The notes: generated by a model not told the origin, from the letters alone. 35,345 nt of DNA from Pseudomonadaceae bacterium (GCA_019745275.1 JAIETJ010000059.1:1-35345), one strand, 5' to 3'. Counted from the stretch's first letter, positions 25,794 through 34,517 are shown. Numbers and translations: made by a program.

Positions 25794-27710
25794 TCAGATC
25801 GTAGTCTTAAAGGTCAGGTATACCGCACCGCGGTCTTCGAGGGCTGCGCCACCACCGGAAAAGGACGAGTAACCGCCGCCAGTACAGGTGTAGTCTTCCT
25901 CACCATCGAGAGGGTTTGGTGTGGAGCCGTCAGTCTGGCCATTAACGCACGACTCAGTTTTACCGAACGAATCCACATACTTCAGATCAACAAAGTACTG
26001 GTTGTAGATAGCCGCTCCAACTCCCACCGCGTAGTTACCAGTGCCTTTGGCGCCGCCACCCTGCACAGCCGAAACACCGGAAAGACCGCTGTTAACCGAC
26101 AGTGGTAAAGACAGATCTACACCCGGAAAGGTTTGATACCACGTAGGCGTAAAGTTAACCGCCACACCGAAGTTACTGCGAGTAACCTTATCAACCCCAC
26201 GGTAAGTATCTTGACCTTTGAACAACGCTGCATTGTCGTCATCCAAACTCAGCCAGCGGCTGTAATAAAACTCACCCAGCAAAGTGGCAGCATCAAAAAC
26301 TGGCGTATCGGCAAAGGTCATCAGACCATTCAAGGTCCAGTGCAGCGTGTCACCCTTAGCGCCATACCCATTCGAGTCATCGGCAACCACACCACTACCC
26401 GCAGTTCGCGGAGGCAGAATAGAACCCAACAAAGGGCCAGTGCCACCAGCTGCTAGGTACGGGCTAACAAAGGTAGTGATACTGGACAGCGGCATATTGT
26501 GACGCACGTTAAGATCGCTACCCACGCTCACGCCACCAAGGTTCTTCGACAAGCTCAGGCCAACGATATCAATATCATCAGCATAAGCCAGTTGATAACT
26601 GGTGGTAGCGCCAGAAGCTAGCAGCCCCTGCACTCCAGCAACCCCGCCAGACTGCGCCAAGCCTTCACCGTTCAATACCGACTGCGGCAAGATATCCGAG
26701 GTTTTACGGTAGTAAGCACCGACAGTACCGTCCAACCACTCAGGGGACCACTTGGCCATCAAACCAAAATCACCATGCTTGTCAGGCGTTGTATCGTGAC
26801 CGCGACGCACGCTAATGAATTGATTTTGCCCCAGCAGCCCAGGAGTGCCTGTGTGCTGCAGAAGCACGGACTGGCCACCATTTAAAACAGCATCCGAAGC
26901 ACCATAATAGGTACCTGCCTCTGGCAGGCGCGCCGCATCCCAGTCGAGGAAGTACTGCGCAGCGAAGCTCAACTCTTGGTTTAGTACAAAGTTAGTTGAG
27001 AGCTGATTACGCGGGCGAAACAGTTCTTTGGCTTCAGTACCTGGCGAGGCCGCCAACTTGGCCAGATCCAAACCTGACTGACCGTAACTAACCGAGTGAA
27101 TTGGGTTCAGCAGCGTCTCGCCCCAGAACAAGTTGTGCTGCCCGGCCTTACCGCTCAGCAAAGACTCTTCACCAATTTCGGTACTGGCAAACACGAACGC
27201 ATCGAGCACTTCACCCGACGGACCACTGTAATAACGCTGGGCATAGTTACTCAGGTGCGAGCTACCGAAAGCACCGGTAGCCGGGGCTCCAGCGCGCGGC
27301 ACCAAAATACCCGAAGTGGCGTCATTACCGTTTACATAAGGGTTTGAGTTAGAGCCAACGTTGTCATACGCCTTGTCATACCAGCTGGCAGTGCTGACAC
27401 GAAAGCCAAAACTGCTCTTAAACACCACATCAAGCTCGGTCAGCAGATCGAGGCGATTGGTAACATTGGTACCCGCTTTGCGAAAGTTGTAATCACCATC
27501 GTTAGCATTCGGTGTGCCCAGCTGACGATCATCGGCCGACTCAGTGCGGACACCGTAGTTGTACTTAATGGTGTTATCGAAGCGAACGGCCAAATCAGGA
27601 TTGCCAGTATCCACTTCAATGGCGTGTGCAGGAAGGTTCCAAATGGCTGCCAGAACAGCTGTCGCCAGCGCACCCCGACGGAGATTGTGCGATTTTTTGT
27701 TGTTATGCAT
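25794..27710 (-). CDS. DUF1302 family outer-membrane protein
   Basis: A 638-residue protein with signal peptide (after RRGALATAVLAAIWNLPAHA) and the alternating short hydrophobic strands of an outer-membrane beta barrel. It ends in GAVYLTFKTTI, a strand-like C-terminus suitable for BAM recognition. The N-terminal DTGNPDLAVRFDNTIKYNYG is typical of DUF1302. Two cysteines near the C-terminus (ESCVNG, YTCTGG) could form a disulfide in a loop. It probably acts with DUF1329, the Ycf48-like protein and the MMPL transporter as an envelope transport route for hydrophobic compounds; this is inference from gene association. ATG 27710 has AGGTGAG upstream. Confidence 0.9.
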   Translation of the reverse strand: MHNNKKSHNLRRGALATAVLAAIWNLPAHAIEVDTGNPDLAVRFDNTIKYNYGVRTESADDRQLGTPNANDGDYNFRKAGTNVTNRLDLLTELDVVFKSSFGFRVSTASWYDKAYDNVGSNSNPYVNGNDATSGILVPRAGAPATGAFGSSHLSNYAQRYYSGPSGEVLDAFVFASTEIGEESLLSGKAGQHNLFWGETLLNPIHSVSYGQSGLDLAKLAASPGTEAKELFRPRNQLSTNFVLNQELSFAAQYFLDWDAARLPEAGTYYGASDAVLNGGQSVLLQHTGTPGLLGQNQFISVRRGHDTTPDKHGDFGLMAKWSPEWLDGTVGAYYRKTSDILPQSVLNGEGLAQSGGVAGVQGLLASGATTSYQLAYADDIDIVGLSLSKNLGGVSVGSDLNVRHNMPLSSITTFVSPYLAAGGTGPLLGSILPPRTAGSGVVADDSNGYGAKGDTLHWTLNGLMTFADTPVFDAATLLGEFYYSRWLSLDDDNAALFKGQDTYRGVDKVTRSNFGVAVNFTPTWYQTFPGVDLSLPLSVNSGLSGVSAVQGGGAKGTGNYAVGVGAAIYNQYFVDLKYVDSFGKTESCVNGQTDGSTPNPLDGEEDYTCTGGGYSSFSGGGAALEDRGAVYLTFKTTI

Positions 27711-27867
27711 GGTGCTTACTCACCTTTTTTTATTGTGATTTAACCAACCAGACCAACCCAACAGACAGTAGGCAGACCGATTGCTTGCCGTTTTGTACCT
27801 GATGCCCGAGAAAATTGAAACAGCAAATGTGTAAATGGGCGCAAATGTTCGATCTAGAGCAGCCCAG

Positions 27868-27880
27868 TCAACATAGTTGA
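27868..27880. promoter_or_regulatory. Possible operator in the 386-bp gap before DUF1302
   Basis: The gap 27711-28096 holds no gene I can support. Within it lies a perfect inverted repeat TCAAC-ATA-GTTGA, and on the minus strand it overlaps TTGACT, which could serve as a -35. No good -10 follows, so this would be an activated or weak promoter. The rest of the gap shows no recognisable element or T-run terminator for the upstream DUF1329 copy. Confidence 0.3.
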
Positions 27881-28096
27881 TACTCGGCAACTCTGCGACA
27901 CAGGCTTATTTACCTCTCCTAAGAACCCTGAAAGCCTTACAACCAAGGGCTCGCAGCCGACAAACCAAACACTTAGAGCGTGGCTAACCAACCACTAATG
28001 AAGCCTAATTCAGCTCACGAATCCACAGCCTTAGACGCGCCAAAATACTGCCCCATGGCGCCAATGGATTGCTGTCAAGCAGATGCAAGCGCCCAC

Positions 28097-29503
28097 TTAA
28101 CGCACCCCACTGCCCGCCAGCGACTCCGGCGACCATTGCCCTCGCGACAGGGATTTGATGTATTTAATCCCTCCGTGCGGACCATAAACACCCGAGATGT
28201 TGTATGCGCCTGATGTGAGGTCATAGATCATGCTCGTGGCGGCGTTAACCGACTGCACCGCCCAACTTGGCGCGATAAACGCAAAGGAGCCGCGATACAA
28301 CTGGCCACGCTCATCGTATTGATCGGAAGCAACTGCGCTCCAGCTGTCTTCATCGAGGTAGAACAATCGCTTGGCGTACACGTGGCGCTTGCCCGGTTGC
28401 AGTGTGGCCTCAACCACCCAGACTCGGTGCAGCTCCCAGCGCACGAAGGCCGGATCAAGGTAATTAGGTTTAAGGTACAGCTCGGGATTTTTCTCGTAGG
28501 TCAGCTTGTAGGCGTTATAAGGAATGTACATCTCCTTTTTACCCAGTAACTTCCAGCTATAGCGGTCCATAGCGCCGTTAAACACCCCGGCATCGTCATA
28601 CACACTGGCACCTGCAGTGCCAGGATTGGGAGTGTCATAGGAGATATCCGGAGCCAACTTAACCCGTCGCTGACCCGATAAATACTGCCACGCGCGGCGC
28701 GGTTGTTGCAGCGGGTTGACCGCATCCTGGACCAAAATCGCCTCGCCAGCCCGCCGTGCCGGCTCGCTGTAACTGACCTTGAGCCGATAGTAAATTTCAC
28801 TACCTGAGACGGGTTGATTGATCCGGGCCGCGTCGATCAACGGAAAACTGGCAAAGGCTTCACCGCGCGTGGCGAGCGTGGCCTGCCCGGCCGCATCGAC
28901 ATTCCACGAGTCAAATTTAGTGGTGAAGTCATAGCCCGAATGACCGGGATTACGAAACAAATGGTTCCACATGGCCTCATGGCCACTGGTAGGAATTGGA
29001 AACGGCACCCCCGGCAAGACATTTTCCATAGCCAAACCGCCCTCAATGCTGCGCGCACCAGTGGCATTTTTACGGGTATTGTCGAGTATTACCTGGCGCA
29101 CGCTGGCGGAGCGATGCGAGGGGTAAACCTGCACACGAAAATCCGCATAGCGCTTGAACAATTCTTGGGTGACTGCAGTTAACTGGCCCTGATACTGCGA
29201 CAGGTTGGTCCGCGTAATGATGACGCTCGGCGCCTCGCCGGCAAACGGATCTGGCAGCATCGAATCTCCGGGATGATAGCCAGCCGGCGCGGTATCCACC
29301 GGCAAACCGCCGGTATAAGCCGGAATAGTACCCGCCGCATTGCCCGCCTGTTCCGCCCCAACAGCCGTTAATTGTTGCCCAAGCTTGGCCGCCTCGACAG
29401 CCGAAACCGCGGCCTGTGTAGCGCCGATGAAGAGCAACGCCGCCGCACCCACAGTGCACGCCAAGCCCTGACGTGCTTCCAATTTAACCCTAGCAATGCT
29501 CAT
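28097..29503 (-). CDS. DUF1329 family envelope protein (copy 2)
   Basis: Paralog of the gene at 24384-25754. I place the start at ATG 29503 (MSIARVKLEARQG), which has GAGGGG about ten bases upstream; the frame could extend to 29584 but this would put 27 non-signal residues in front. The 468-residue product has a signal peptide ending near TQA-AVS, the same AGNAAGTIPAYTGGLPVDT and PRRAWQYLSGQRRVKLAPD blocks, and ends QWSPESLAGSGVR. It is separated from DUF1302 by 386 bp, so it may be expressed on its own. Having two DUF1329 genes around one DUF1302 suggests specialised or alternative partners. Confidence 0.88.
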   Translation of the reverse strand: MSIARVKLEARQGLACTVGAAALLFIGATQAAVSAVEAAKLGQQLTAVGAEQAGNAAGTIPAYTGGLPVDTAPAGYHPGDSMLPDPFAGEAPSVIITRTNLSQYQGQLTAVTQELFKRYADFRVQVYPSHRSASVRQVILDNTRKNATGARSIEGGLAMENVLPGVPFPIPTSGHEAMWNHLFRNPGHSGYDFTTKFDSWNVDAAGQATLATRGEAFASFPLIDAARINQPVSGSEIYYRLKVSYSEPARRAGEAILVQDAVNPLQQPRRAWQYLSGQRRVKLAPDISYDTPNPGTAGASVYDDAGVFNGAMDRYSWKLLGKKEMYIPYNAYKLTYEKNPELYLKPNYLDPAFVRWELHRVWVVEATLQPGKRHVYAKRLFYLDEDSWSAVASDQYDERGQLYRGSFAFIAPSWAVQSVNAATSMIYDLTSGAYNISGVYGPHGGIKYIKSLSRGQWSPESLAGSGVR

Positions 29504-29642
29504 AGCCGTAATGCCCCTCGGTTTTATTTTTATTGTCTGCGGCAAACCAGCCCACCGTATGACATAACCACCAAGAGCCAGCAAGCGCGCCCATAGCTAG
29601 CAATGCCTTGCAGCCCCGAGGGCATGGTTTTTACCCAGCAAT

Positions 29643-29671
29643 AAAAAAGGCCAGTCTCACGACTGGCCTTT
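29643..29671 (-). terminator. Rho-independent terminator of the symporter gene
   Basis: On the minus strand AAAGGCCAGTC (29671-29661), loop GTGA, GACTGGCCTTT (29656-29646), then further T residues. This is an 11-bp perfect stem with a T-tract, 27 bp beyond the stop of the symporter gene and before the DUF1329 copy 2 gene. Confidence 0.9.
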
Positions 29672-29697
29672 GGGCGTTACCGATACTGCCTATTCAC

Positions 29698-31152
29698 TCA
29701 GGCATTTTGCGCGCCGGACTCAACGCGCACGGCCCGCTCGCGCTTTAGGCCAATCACTTGCGGCAACAGCGAGCCGAGTAACATGCCGAAGGTGCTCATC
29801 ATTAAGCCCACCAACTGCGGCGGCCAGAAGTCAGTTTCTTGGTAGTTAAACTCCAAGCTCAGCCACGACAACAAACCAAAGCCAATCGCCAGTAACGCGC
29901 CCTGTGTAGTGGCACGCGCCCAGAACAAGCCAGCAATCAACGGCACCGAGGCGGCCACCAAAGTCACCTTATACGCACCACCGACCATCTCGTAGATGCT
30001 GGCATTGGAGTACAGGGCAAACGACAGAGTTACAATCGCGCAGCAAACAATGGTCACCCGCATGGCCTTCAAGAACTCGCGATCACTCATGTTCGGCCGA
30101 AAGCGCTTGAGCACGTTTTCAGTAAAGGTCACCGAGGGTGCCAACAAGGTGCCGGAGGCGGTCGACATAATCGCCGACAGCAAGGCACCGAAGAACAGCA
30201 CCTGAGCAAACACCGGGGTACGCTCAAGAATTAGGTGCGGCAAGATCATCTGCGCATCGCTCTCAAGAAACTCGCTAACCATGGCTGGGTCAATCATAGA
30301 AGCCGCGTAGGTGAGAAAGATCGGCAACATGCAAAAGCCTAGGTAAAACACCGCGCCGGCGATGGTGGCGTGCGAGGCGATTTTTTCGGTTTTCGCCGAC
30401 ATCACCCGCGCATACACGTCTTGCTGCGGAATTGAGCCGAGCATCATGGTCACAGCCGCGCCAATAAAGGCGACGATCTCCTTGGCGGTAAAGCTATGGA
30501 TAAAGGTGAACTTACCGTCAGCCGCTGCTTGGCTGATGACCTTTTGTGGGCCGCCAGCCATGTCGCCAATCAGCCAGGTTAAGTAACCCAAGCCGACCAC
30601 GATGATGACCATCTGAAAGGTATCGGTCAGCGCCACCGACCACATGCCGCCGAACAAGGTGTACACCAGCACAATCGCGGTGCCGATAAACATGCCTTGA
30701 GTAGTCGTGATGCTGCCGTCCGAAAGCACATTGAAAACCACCCCGAGAGCCGTCAACTGCGCGGCAATCCAACCCAGGTACGAAGCCATAATCACCAGGC
30801 TGGTGATTAGCTCAACGTTTGGCCCGAAGCGCTTACGAAAGAAGTCACCCAGAGTCAGCAGGTTCATCCGATAGAGCTTGCGAGCGAAAAAAATACCCAC
30901 CAGCAACAAGCAACCGAAAGAGCCAAATGGGTCTTCGACGATGCCGGCGAAGCCGTCTTGAATAAAGGTCGCCGGAATACCCAGCACCGCTTCAGAACCG
31001 AACCAAGTGGCGAACACCATGGCCATGACTAGCGGGAACGACATGCTGCGCCCGCCGGCGGCGAAGTCTTTCGAGTTGTGTACCCGCGTCGAGGCGTAAA
31101 GACCAATACCCACTGTAATCAGCAGATAACCGACAACAAACCAGATAAGCAT
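29698..31152 (-). CDS. Sodium:solute symporter (SSS family)
   Basis: A 484-residue inner-membrane protein with about 13 hydrophobic helices. SSS-family features include the N-terminal FVVGYLLITVGIGLYAS, the DFAAGGRSM segment after TM1, FGGMWSVALTDTFQM in the middle, and a helix with GALLSAIMSTASGTLLAPS, which contains the conserved serine/threonine pair of the second sodium site. It imports a small solute with sodium; I cannot assign the substrate, and no catabolic gene lies beside it. ATG 31152 has only a weak ribosome site (GGAA). It is a single-gene unit ended by the terminator at 29643-29671. Confidence 0.9.
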   Translation of the reverse strand: MLIWFVVGYLLITVGIGLYASTRVHNSKDFAAGGRSMSFPLVMAMVFATWFGSEAVLGIPATFIQDGFAGIVEDPFGSFGCLLLVGIFFARKLYRMNLLTLGDFFRKRFGPNVELITSLVIMASYLGWIAAQLTALGVVFNVLSDGSITTTQGMFIGTAIVLVYTLFGGMWSVALTDTFQMVIIVVGLGYLTWLIGDMAGGPQKVISQAAADGKFTFIHSFTAKEIVAFIGAAVTMMLGSIPQQDVYARVMSAKTEKIASHATIAGAVFYLGFCMLPIFLTYAASMIDPAMVSEFLESDAQMILPHLILERTPVFAQVLFFGALLSAIMSTASGTLLAPSVTFTENVLKRFRPNMSDREFLKAMRVTIVCCAIVTLSFALYSNASIYEMVGGAYKVTLVAASVPLIAGLFWARATTQGALLAIGFGLLSWLSLEFNYQETDFWPPQLVGLMMSTFGMLLGSLLPQVIGLKRERAVRVESGAQNA

Positions 31153-31597
31153 GTGTTGGATTCCAAAAGCTTGGGCCAGTCAGCCCCTCTCAGCAGTGGT
31201 CAGACCGCTAACTCGAGTGCTACGACCGGCTAAAATTGTTGTTGTTAGTAACGCCTATCAAGTCAGCCCGCCATCGACGCTGAAAAATCAGCCCCGCAGC
31301 GCCCGCCGCTTGCAAAAGGCTACGCCCGCGCAGTCTGCCAAACCCGTAAAATATGTCAAACAATAACGAGTATTTAATCGAATAAAAACTACAGGCGGTC
31401 GTTTTTAGCTACGGGGATAGCGCGCAAGCAACTGTTTCACAAGCAGTCATGCGTTTATCACGCAATCCACACAGTCTGTTATTTGCTACGCAGGCGCAAT
31501 CAACCCCACGCGTTATTGCACCCAGAAGACGGCAATCCGTAAGACCTAGACTCACGAACAATCGGGCAAGGAAGACCGCGGGCCGAGCGACAGCCGC
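31153..31597. other. 445-bp gap without a recognisable gene
   Basis: Between the symporter start and the BLUF stop codon. The short frames here are arginine-rich and lack ribosome sites, so I do not call a gene. It must contain the symporter promoter. The minus strand has TTGACA at 31359-31354, but no -10 follows at usable spacing. I see no terminator, repeat or RNA structure I can support. Confidence 0.5.
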
Positions 31598-32020
31598 TCA
31601 TTTAGATACCGGCAAATGCCCGCTCAACTCTTGCAACAAGCCAAGACAACTAACCGCACTCATTTCCATGGGTAAAAACTGCCCGTTACGACTGAAGCGC
31701 ATTAACAGATCACGAGTCAGCATGGCCGTGGGCACGTAGGCCATTGACCAGCTGGGGAACTTCCGCTCGCTGATCTCACTGAGCTGGAGAAGCAGAACAC
31801 TCTCATGCCGACTGTCGCCGGCAATCAGCTGGTACAAGCGATTAACGGCCTCACGCCCACCTTCGAGCACCTGTAAAAAGTAATCGCCATTAAACGCCAG
31901 TAAGCCGCTTATGCCATTGCTTAGATTGTGCCGGCGTGCCGCGTCGAGGATTGCCTGCAAATCGTCAGGAGCAAAATCAGCCGCCACCTTACTGACATAC
32001 ACCAGACGTACTAAATACAT
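31598..32020 (-). CDS. BLUF-domain blue-light photoreceptor
   Basis: A stand-alone BLUF protein of 140 residues that should bind FAD and respond to blue light. From ATG 32020 (GGAG eight bases upstream; the frame could open at 32071) the key residues fall as in short BLUF proteins such as BlrB: Tyr8 (RLVYVSKV), Asn32 (RHNLSNGISG), Gln50 (YFLQVLEGG), and Trp91 with Met93 (FPSWSMAY). All photocycle residues are therefore present. There is no output domain, so it must act through a partner protein. No EAL, GGDEF or MerR partner lies next to it; the nearest cyclase is about 12 kb away. Confidence 0.92.
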   Translation of the reverse strand: MYLVRLVYVSKVAADFAPDDLQAILDAARRHNLSNGISGLLAFNGDYFLQVLEGGREAVNRLYQLIAGDSRHESVLLLQLSEISERKFPSWSMAYVPTAMLTRDLLMRFSRNGQFLPMEMSAVSCLGLLQELSGHLPVSK

Positions 32021-32173
32021 AACCCGAACTCCAGAGCTGAATTTATTTAACCTTAGCTGTGCATTTGGCAAACCGCCAAGTCACTGTCATCGCGACCAAC
32101 GAGCCGGACTGCGCGGCCTGTTCAGCGGTACAATCGCGGCCTTTTTATCGACCCTCGCCACTAGGTTAATTTT

Positions 32174-32560
32174 ATGTCCGCTCGACAGGCTCTACCCAAC
32201 ACCCTCAAAGCCTGGGCCCGCGAAGCCCTGAACGCCCTAGAAGAAGCCGAAGCGATCCGCGCCGACAGTCCCGGTATCGAAGAGCAAGACCTGTTCAAGA
32301 TGGCCCCGGCGATTGCTGCCTACTTTCGCGGTATCGACGACGAAGAACTGACCGAGAAGATGTTCCAGCACGCCTGCGGCACCGTGGTGATGATCCACGA
32401 GCAAATCCCCGAATACCGCGACCTGTATAAGCGCTGCTTTATCCACTGCTACCTCGACGCCATGATCATGATCAAAGTGCTCAAGCTCAGCCGCGCCGAA
32501 CAGGTCATCGACTTTCTCGAAGCCAAAGGCAAAGTTGAGTCGTGGCAGCCGCAGCCATGA
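32174..32560 (+). CDS. Conserved hypothetical protein, coupled to DUF1415
   Basis: A 128-residue, probably cytoplasmic and mostly helical protein; I do not recognise the family. It has no signal peptide and no membrane segment. Acidic residues are common (EEAEAIRADSPGIEEQD), and a cluster of His and Cys lies at about 65-95 (MFQHACG, KRCFIHCYLD), which might bind a metal, though no standard site is seen. Its TGA overlaps the ATG of the next gene (ATGA), so the two are translationally coupled and may work together. A TACAAT at 32129 could be a -10, but without a clear -35. It is divergent from the BLUF gene. Confidence 0.75.
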   Translation: MSARQALPNTLKAWAREALNALEEAEAIRADSPGIEEQDLFKMAPAIAAYFRGIDDEELTEKMFQHACGTVVMIHEQIPEYRDLYKRCFIHCYLDAMIMIKVLKLSRAEQVIDFLEAKGKVESWQPQP

Positions 32561-33120
32561 GTAACGAGCAACTGATCGCCCACACCCGTGCGTGGGTGGA
32601 CCGCGCCGTGATCGGTCTAAACCTCTGCCCGTTCGCCAAAGCCGTGCAGGTCAAAGGCCAAGTTCGCTATGTCGTGTGCGAAGCCACCGACACCGCCGGC
32701 TTACTCACCACGCTCTGTGATGAGCTGGACTTTTTGGCCAAGGTCGACCCCACACAAACCGACACCACGCTGCTGATTCACCCCGGTGTGCTCGGCGACT
32801 TTCTCGATTTCAATGACTTTCTCGAAGTGGCCGACGCAGCCGTCGAAGAGCTTGGGCTGGAGGGGGTTCTGCAAGTGGCCAGTTTTCACCCGCAGTTTCA
32901 GTTTGCCGGCACCGACATCAACGATGTCAGCAACGCCACCAACCGCTCGCCCTACCCAACCCTGCACCTGATCCGCGAAAGCAGTATCGATCGCGCCGTC
33001 GAAGCCTTTCCCGAGGCTGAGAGCATCTTCGAGGCCAATATCGAGAAACTCGAACAACTTGGCGCCGCAGGCTGGGCCGCCTTACAAGCCCAGTGCCTGC
33101 GAGACAGCGAGGGCAAATAA
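32557..33120 (+). CDS. DUF1415 family protein
   Basis: A 187-residue soluble protein of a conserved family of unknown function. Visible family blocks are IGLNLCPFAK near the N-terminus and VASFHPQFQFAGT...NRSPYPTLHLIRE in the second half, with conserved Cys, His and Arg residues that could be catalytic. I start at ATG 32557, which overlaps the stop of the upstream gene; the frame extends to a GTG at 32542, but the coupled ATG is more natural. No reaction is known to me. Confidence 0.88.
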   Translation: MSNEQLIAHTRAWVDRAVIGLNLCPFAKAVQVKGQVRYVVCEATDTAGLLTTLCDELDFLAKVDPTQTDTTLLIHPGVLGDFLDFNDFLEVADAAVEELGLEGVLQVASFHPQFQFAGTDINDVSNATNRSPYPTLHLIRESSIDRAVEAFPEAESIFEANIEKLEQLGAAGWAALQAQCLRDSEGK

Positions 33121-33164
33121 CGCGGATTAGCCAGCAGCAGCGCCGGCAACCGGGTAAAACCTTA

Positions 33165-33170
33165 TATAAT
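33165..33170 (+). promoter_or_regulatory. Candidate -10 box for yjdM
   Basis: A perfect TATAAT 38 bases before the GTG start of yjdM. No convincing -35 lies 16-18 bp upstream, so only the -10 is supported. Confidence 0.35.
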
Positions 33171-33207
33171 CTGCGGCTTTTCCGCACCTGAACCCCAAGG
33201 ACAACTC

Positions 33208-33552
33208 GTGAGCACTCTGCCAGCCTGCCCAAAATGCAATTCCGAATTTACCTACGAAGACGGCGCCATGCTGATCTGCCCGGAATGCGCCCACGAATGG
33301 TCCGCAACCGCCGCCACTGAAGCCGCCAGCGATGACGCCCGCGTGATCAAAGATTCAGTCGGCAACGTACTGCAAGACGGCGACACCATCACCGTGATCA
33401 AAGACTTAAAAGTCAAAGGCACTTCATTGGTGGTTAAGGTCGGCATGAAGGTAAAGAACATTCGCCTGTGCGACGGTGACCACGACATCGACTGCAAAAT
33501 CGACGGCATCGGCGCCATGAAGCTCAAATCTGAGTTCGTCCGTAAGGTGTAA
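33208..33552 (+). CDS. yjdM: YjdM/PhnA zinc-ribbon protein
   Basis: A 114-residue protein of the YjdM (formerly PhnA) family. An N-terminal zinc ribbon has four cysteines (C7, C10, C24, C27; ACPKC and ICPEC), followed by the family's C-terminal domain ([40 protein letters not shown]). Although once named for alkylphosphonate use, the family is not phosphonoacetate hydrolase and its exact role is unclear. It starts with GTG at 33208, with AAGGA seven bases upstream. It is followed by a strong bidirectional terminator, so it is a single-gene unit or the end of the small plus-strand run. Confidence 0.93.
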   Translation: MSTLPACPKCNSEFTYEDGAMLICPECAHEWSATAATEAASDDARVIKDSVGNVLQDGDTITVIKDLKVKGTSLVVKVGMKVKNIRLCDGDHDIDCKIDGIGAMKLKSEFVRKV

Positions 33553-33563
33553 CCTGCCGCAAA

Positions 33564-33606
33564 CCCAATAAAAAGCCCGGCTTATATAGCCGGGCTTTTT
33601 ATTGGG
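33564..33606. terminator. Bidirectional Rho-independent terminator
   Basis: A perfect 18-bp inverted repeat (33564-33581 with 33589-33606; GCCCGGC core) with a 7-base loop TTATATA. Each side carries a run of five T, so it can end transcription from yjdM on the plus strand and from the cytochrome gene on the minus strand. Confidence 0.92.
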
Positions 33607-33688
33607 TGACTCTTCTGCGCAGAACCGAAGATAGATTCAGCAGCGCGGCGAACAATCGGCACCGCCGATCCCCCACCAACAACCGCTA

Positions 33689-34315
33689 TCAAGGCTGTAA
33701 CTGCTGCAAATAGGCGGCCAGCGCGACGATGTCTTGATCGCTAAAGTCGGCGGCGATGGTCGTCATCACCGAACCGGCGCGGCTCGGGTCTTTATCGCGA
33801 AAGCGGGTTAACGCCTTGCGCAAATACTCATCGGGCTGGCCCGCTAAGCGCGGAGTGTTCTCACGACCTTCGGCCTGCGCGCCATGGCAGGCGGTGCAGA
33901 TGGTTTTAAATTTAACCTCGCCCTGAGCCAACAACGCCGAATCTACCGGCGCGGTGTGCGGCACGAGTTTTTGCTGAGCAAAATAGATGGCGATATTGAC
34001 CCGATCATCCGCGCTCAGGTTGGGCGCCAGCTTGGACATGACGAAGTCCTTGCGCTCGCCGCTGGCGAATTTCTCGAAAGCATTAAACAGATAGACCGGA
34101 TTCTGCTGGGCCAGGTTGGGAATATGTGGGCGCTTGCTGTTGCCGTTTTCACCGTGGCAATTACCACAAAAACGCGTGCGCTCTTGGCCGGCAGCATAGG
34201 CCTGCTGGCGCAAGGCCGGGTCGGCATTCAGTTGATTAAAGCGTTGCATGGCCTGTTCATTGGCCAAGGCTTGGGTGGCAAAACAACTAAGCAGCAGTAA
34301 AACCAAGATACGCAA
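33689..34315 (-). CDS. Diheme cytochrome c (c4-like)
   Basis: A periplasmic electron-transfer protein of 208 residues with two CxxCH heme sites: C50-C53-H54 (FCGNCHG) and C140-C143-H144 (ICTACHG). Met93 (FVMSK) and Met184 (GSVMTT) are plausible sixth ligands. Two class I domains in one chain fit cytochrome c4. I place the start at TTG 34315, since AAAGGA stands about nine bases before it and the product then opens with a normal signal peptide (MRILVLLLLSCFATQALA). The longer frame to 34405 would put 30 unlikely residues before it. A typical role is passing electrons to a terminal oxidase. Confidence 0.9.
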   Translation of the reverse strand: MRILVLLLLSCFATQALANEQAMQRFNQLNADPALRQQAYAAGQERTRFCGNCHGENGNSKRPHIPNLAQQNPVYLFNAFEKFASGERKDFVMSKLAPNLSADDRVNIAIYFAQQKLVPHTAPVDSALLAQGEVKFKTICTACHGAQAEGRENTPRLAGQPDEYLRKALTRFRDKDPSRAGSVMTTIAADFSDQDIVALAAYLQQLQP

Positions 34316-34444
34316 GGCGGTTATCCTTTTCCAAATCAGGGCAACAGGGCAAACAGGCCGGCGACTATAGATAGCGGCGGCTATTGCCACCCCGGCGCAG
34401 ATCAATAAAAACCCCGATAGCCCGGCCCCTCCGGCTCAGAAACG

Positions 34445-34472
34445 CCAAAGCCCATCTCACGACGGGCCTTGG
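34445..34472 (-). terminator. Likely terminator of the amidotransferase gene
   Basis: On the minus strand CCAAGGCCCGTC (34472-34461), loop GTGA, GATGGGCTTTGG (34456-34445) pair over 12 bp, including two G-U pairs. It lies 45 bp beyond the stop of the gene at 34518. The following T-run is short (CGTTTC), so efficiency is uncertain. Confidence 0.55.
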
Positions 34473-34517
34473 GGTTTGACTCAACCTAGCCACTCACGGG
34501 CTAGGGAAGACAATGAC

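Noticed and set aside
28036-28061. Loose GCGCCA/TGGCGC repeat downstream of the second DUF1329 gene as a terminator.
   Set aside because: Six-bp stem with a long loop and no T-tract.
31449-31739. A 96-codon plus-strand frame in the gap before the BLUF gene.
   Set aside because: Arginine-rich shadow-like translation, no ribosome site, and it runs into the antisense of the BLUF gene.
34316-34405. N-terminal extension of the cytochrome c frame up to 34405.
   Set aside because: It would place 30 residues before a perfectly placed signal peptide; a TTG with an AAAGGA site at 34315 explains the start better.
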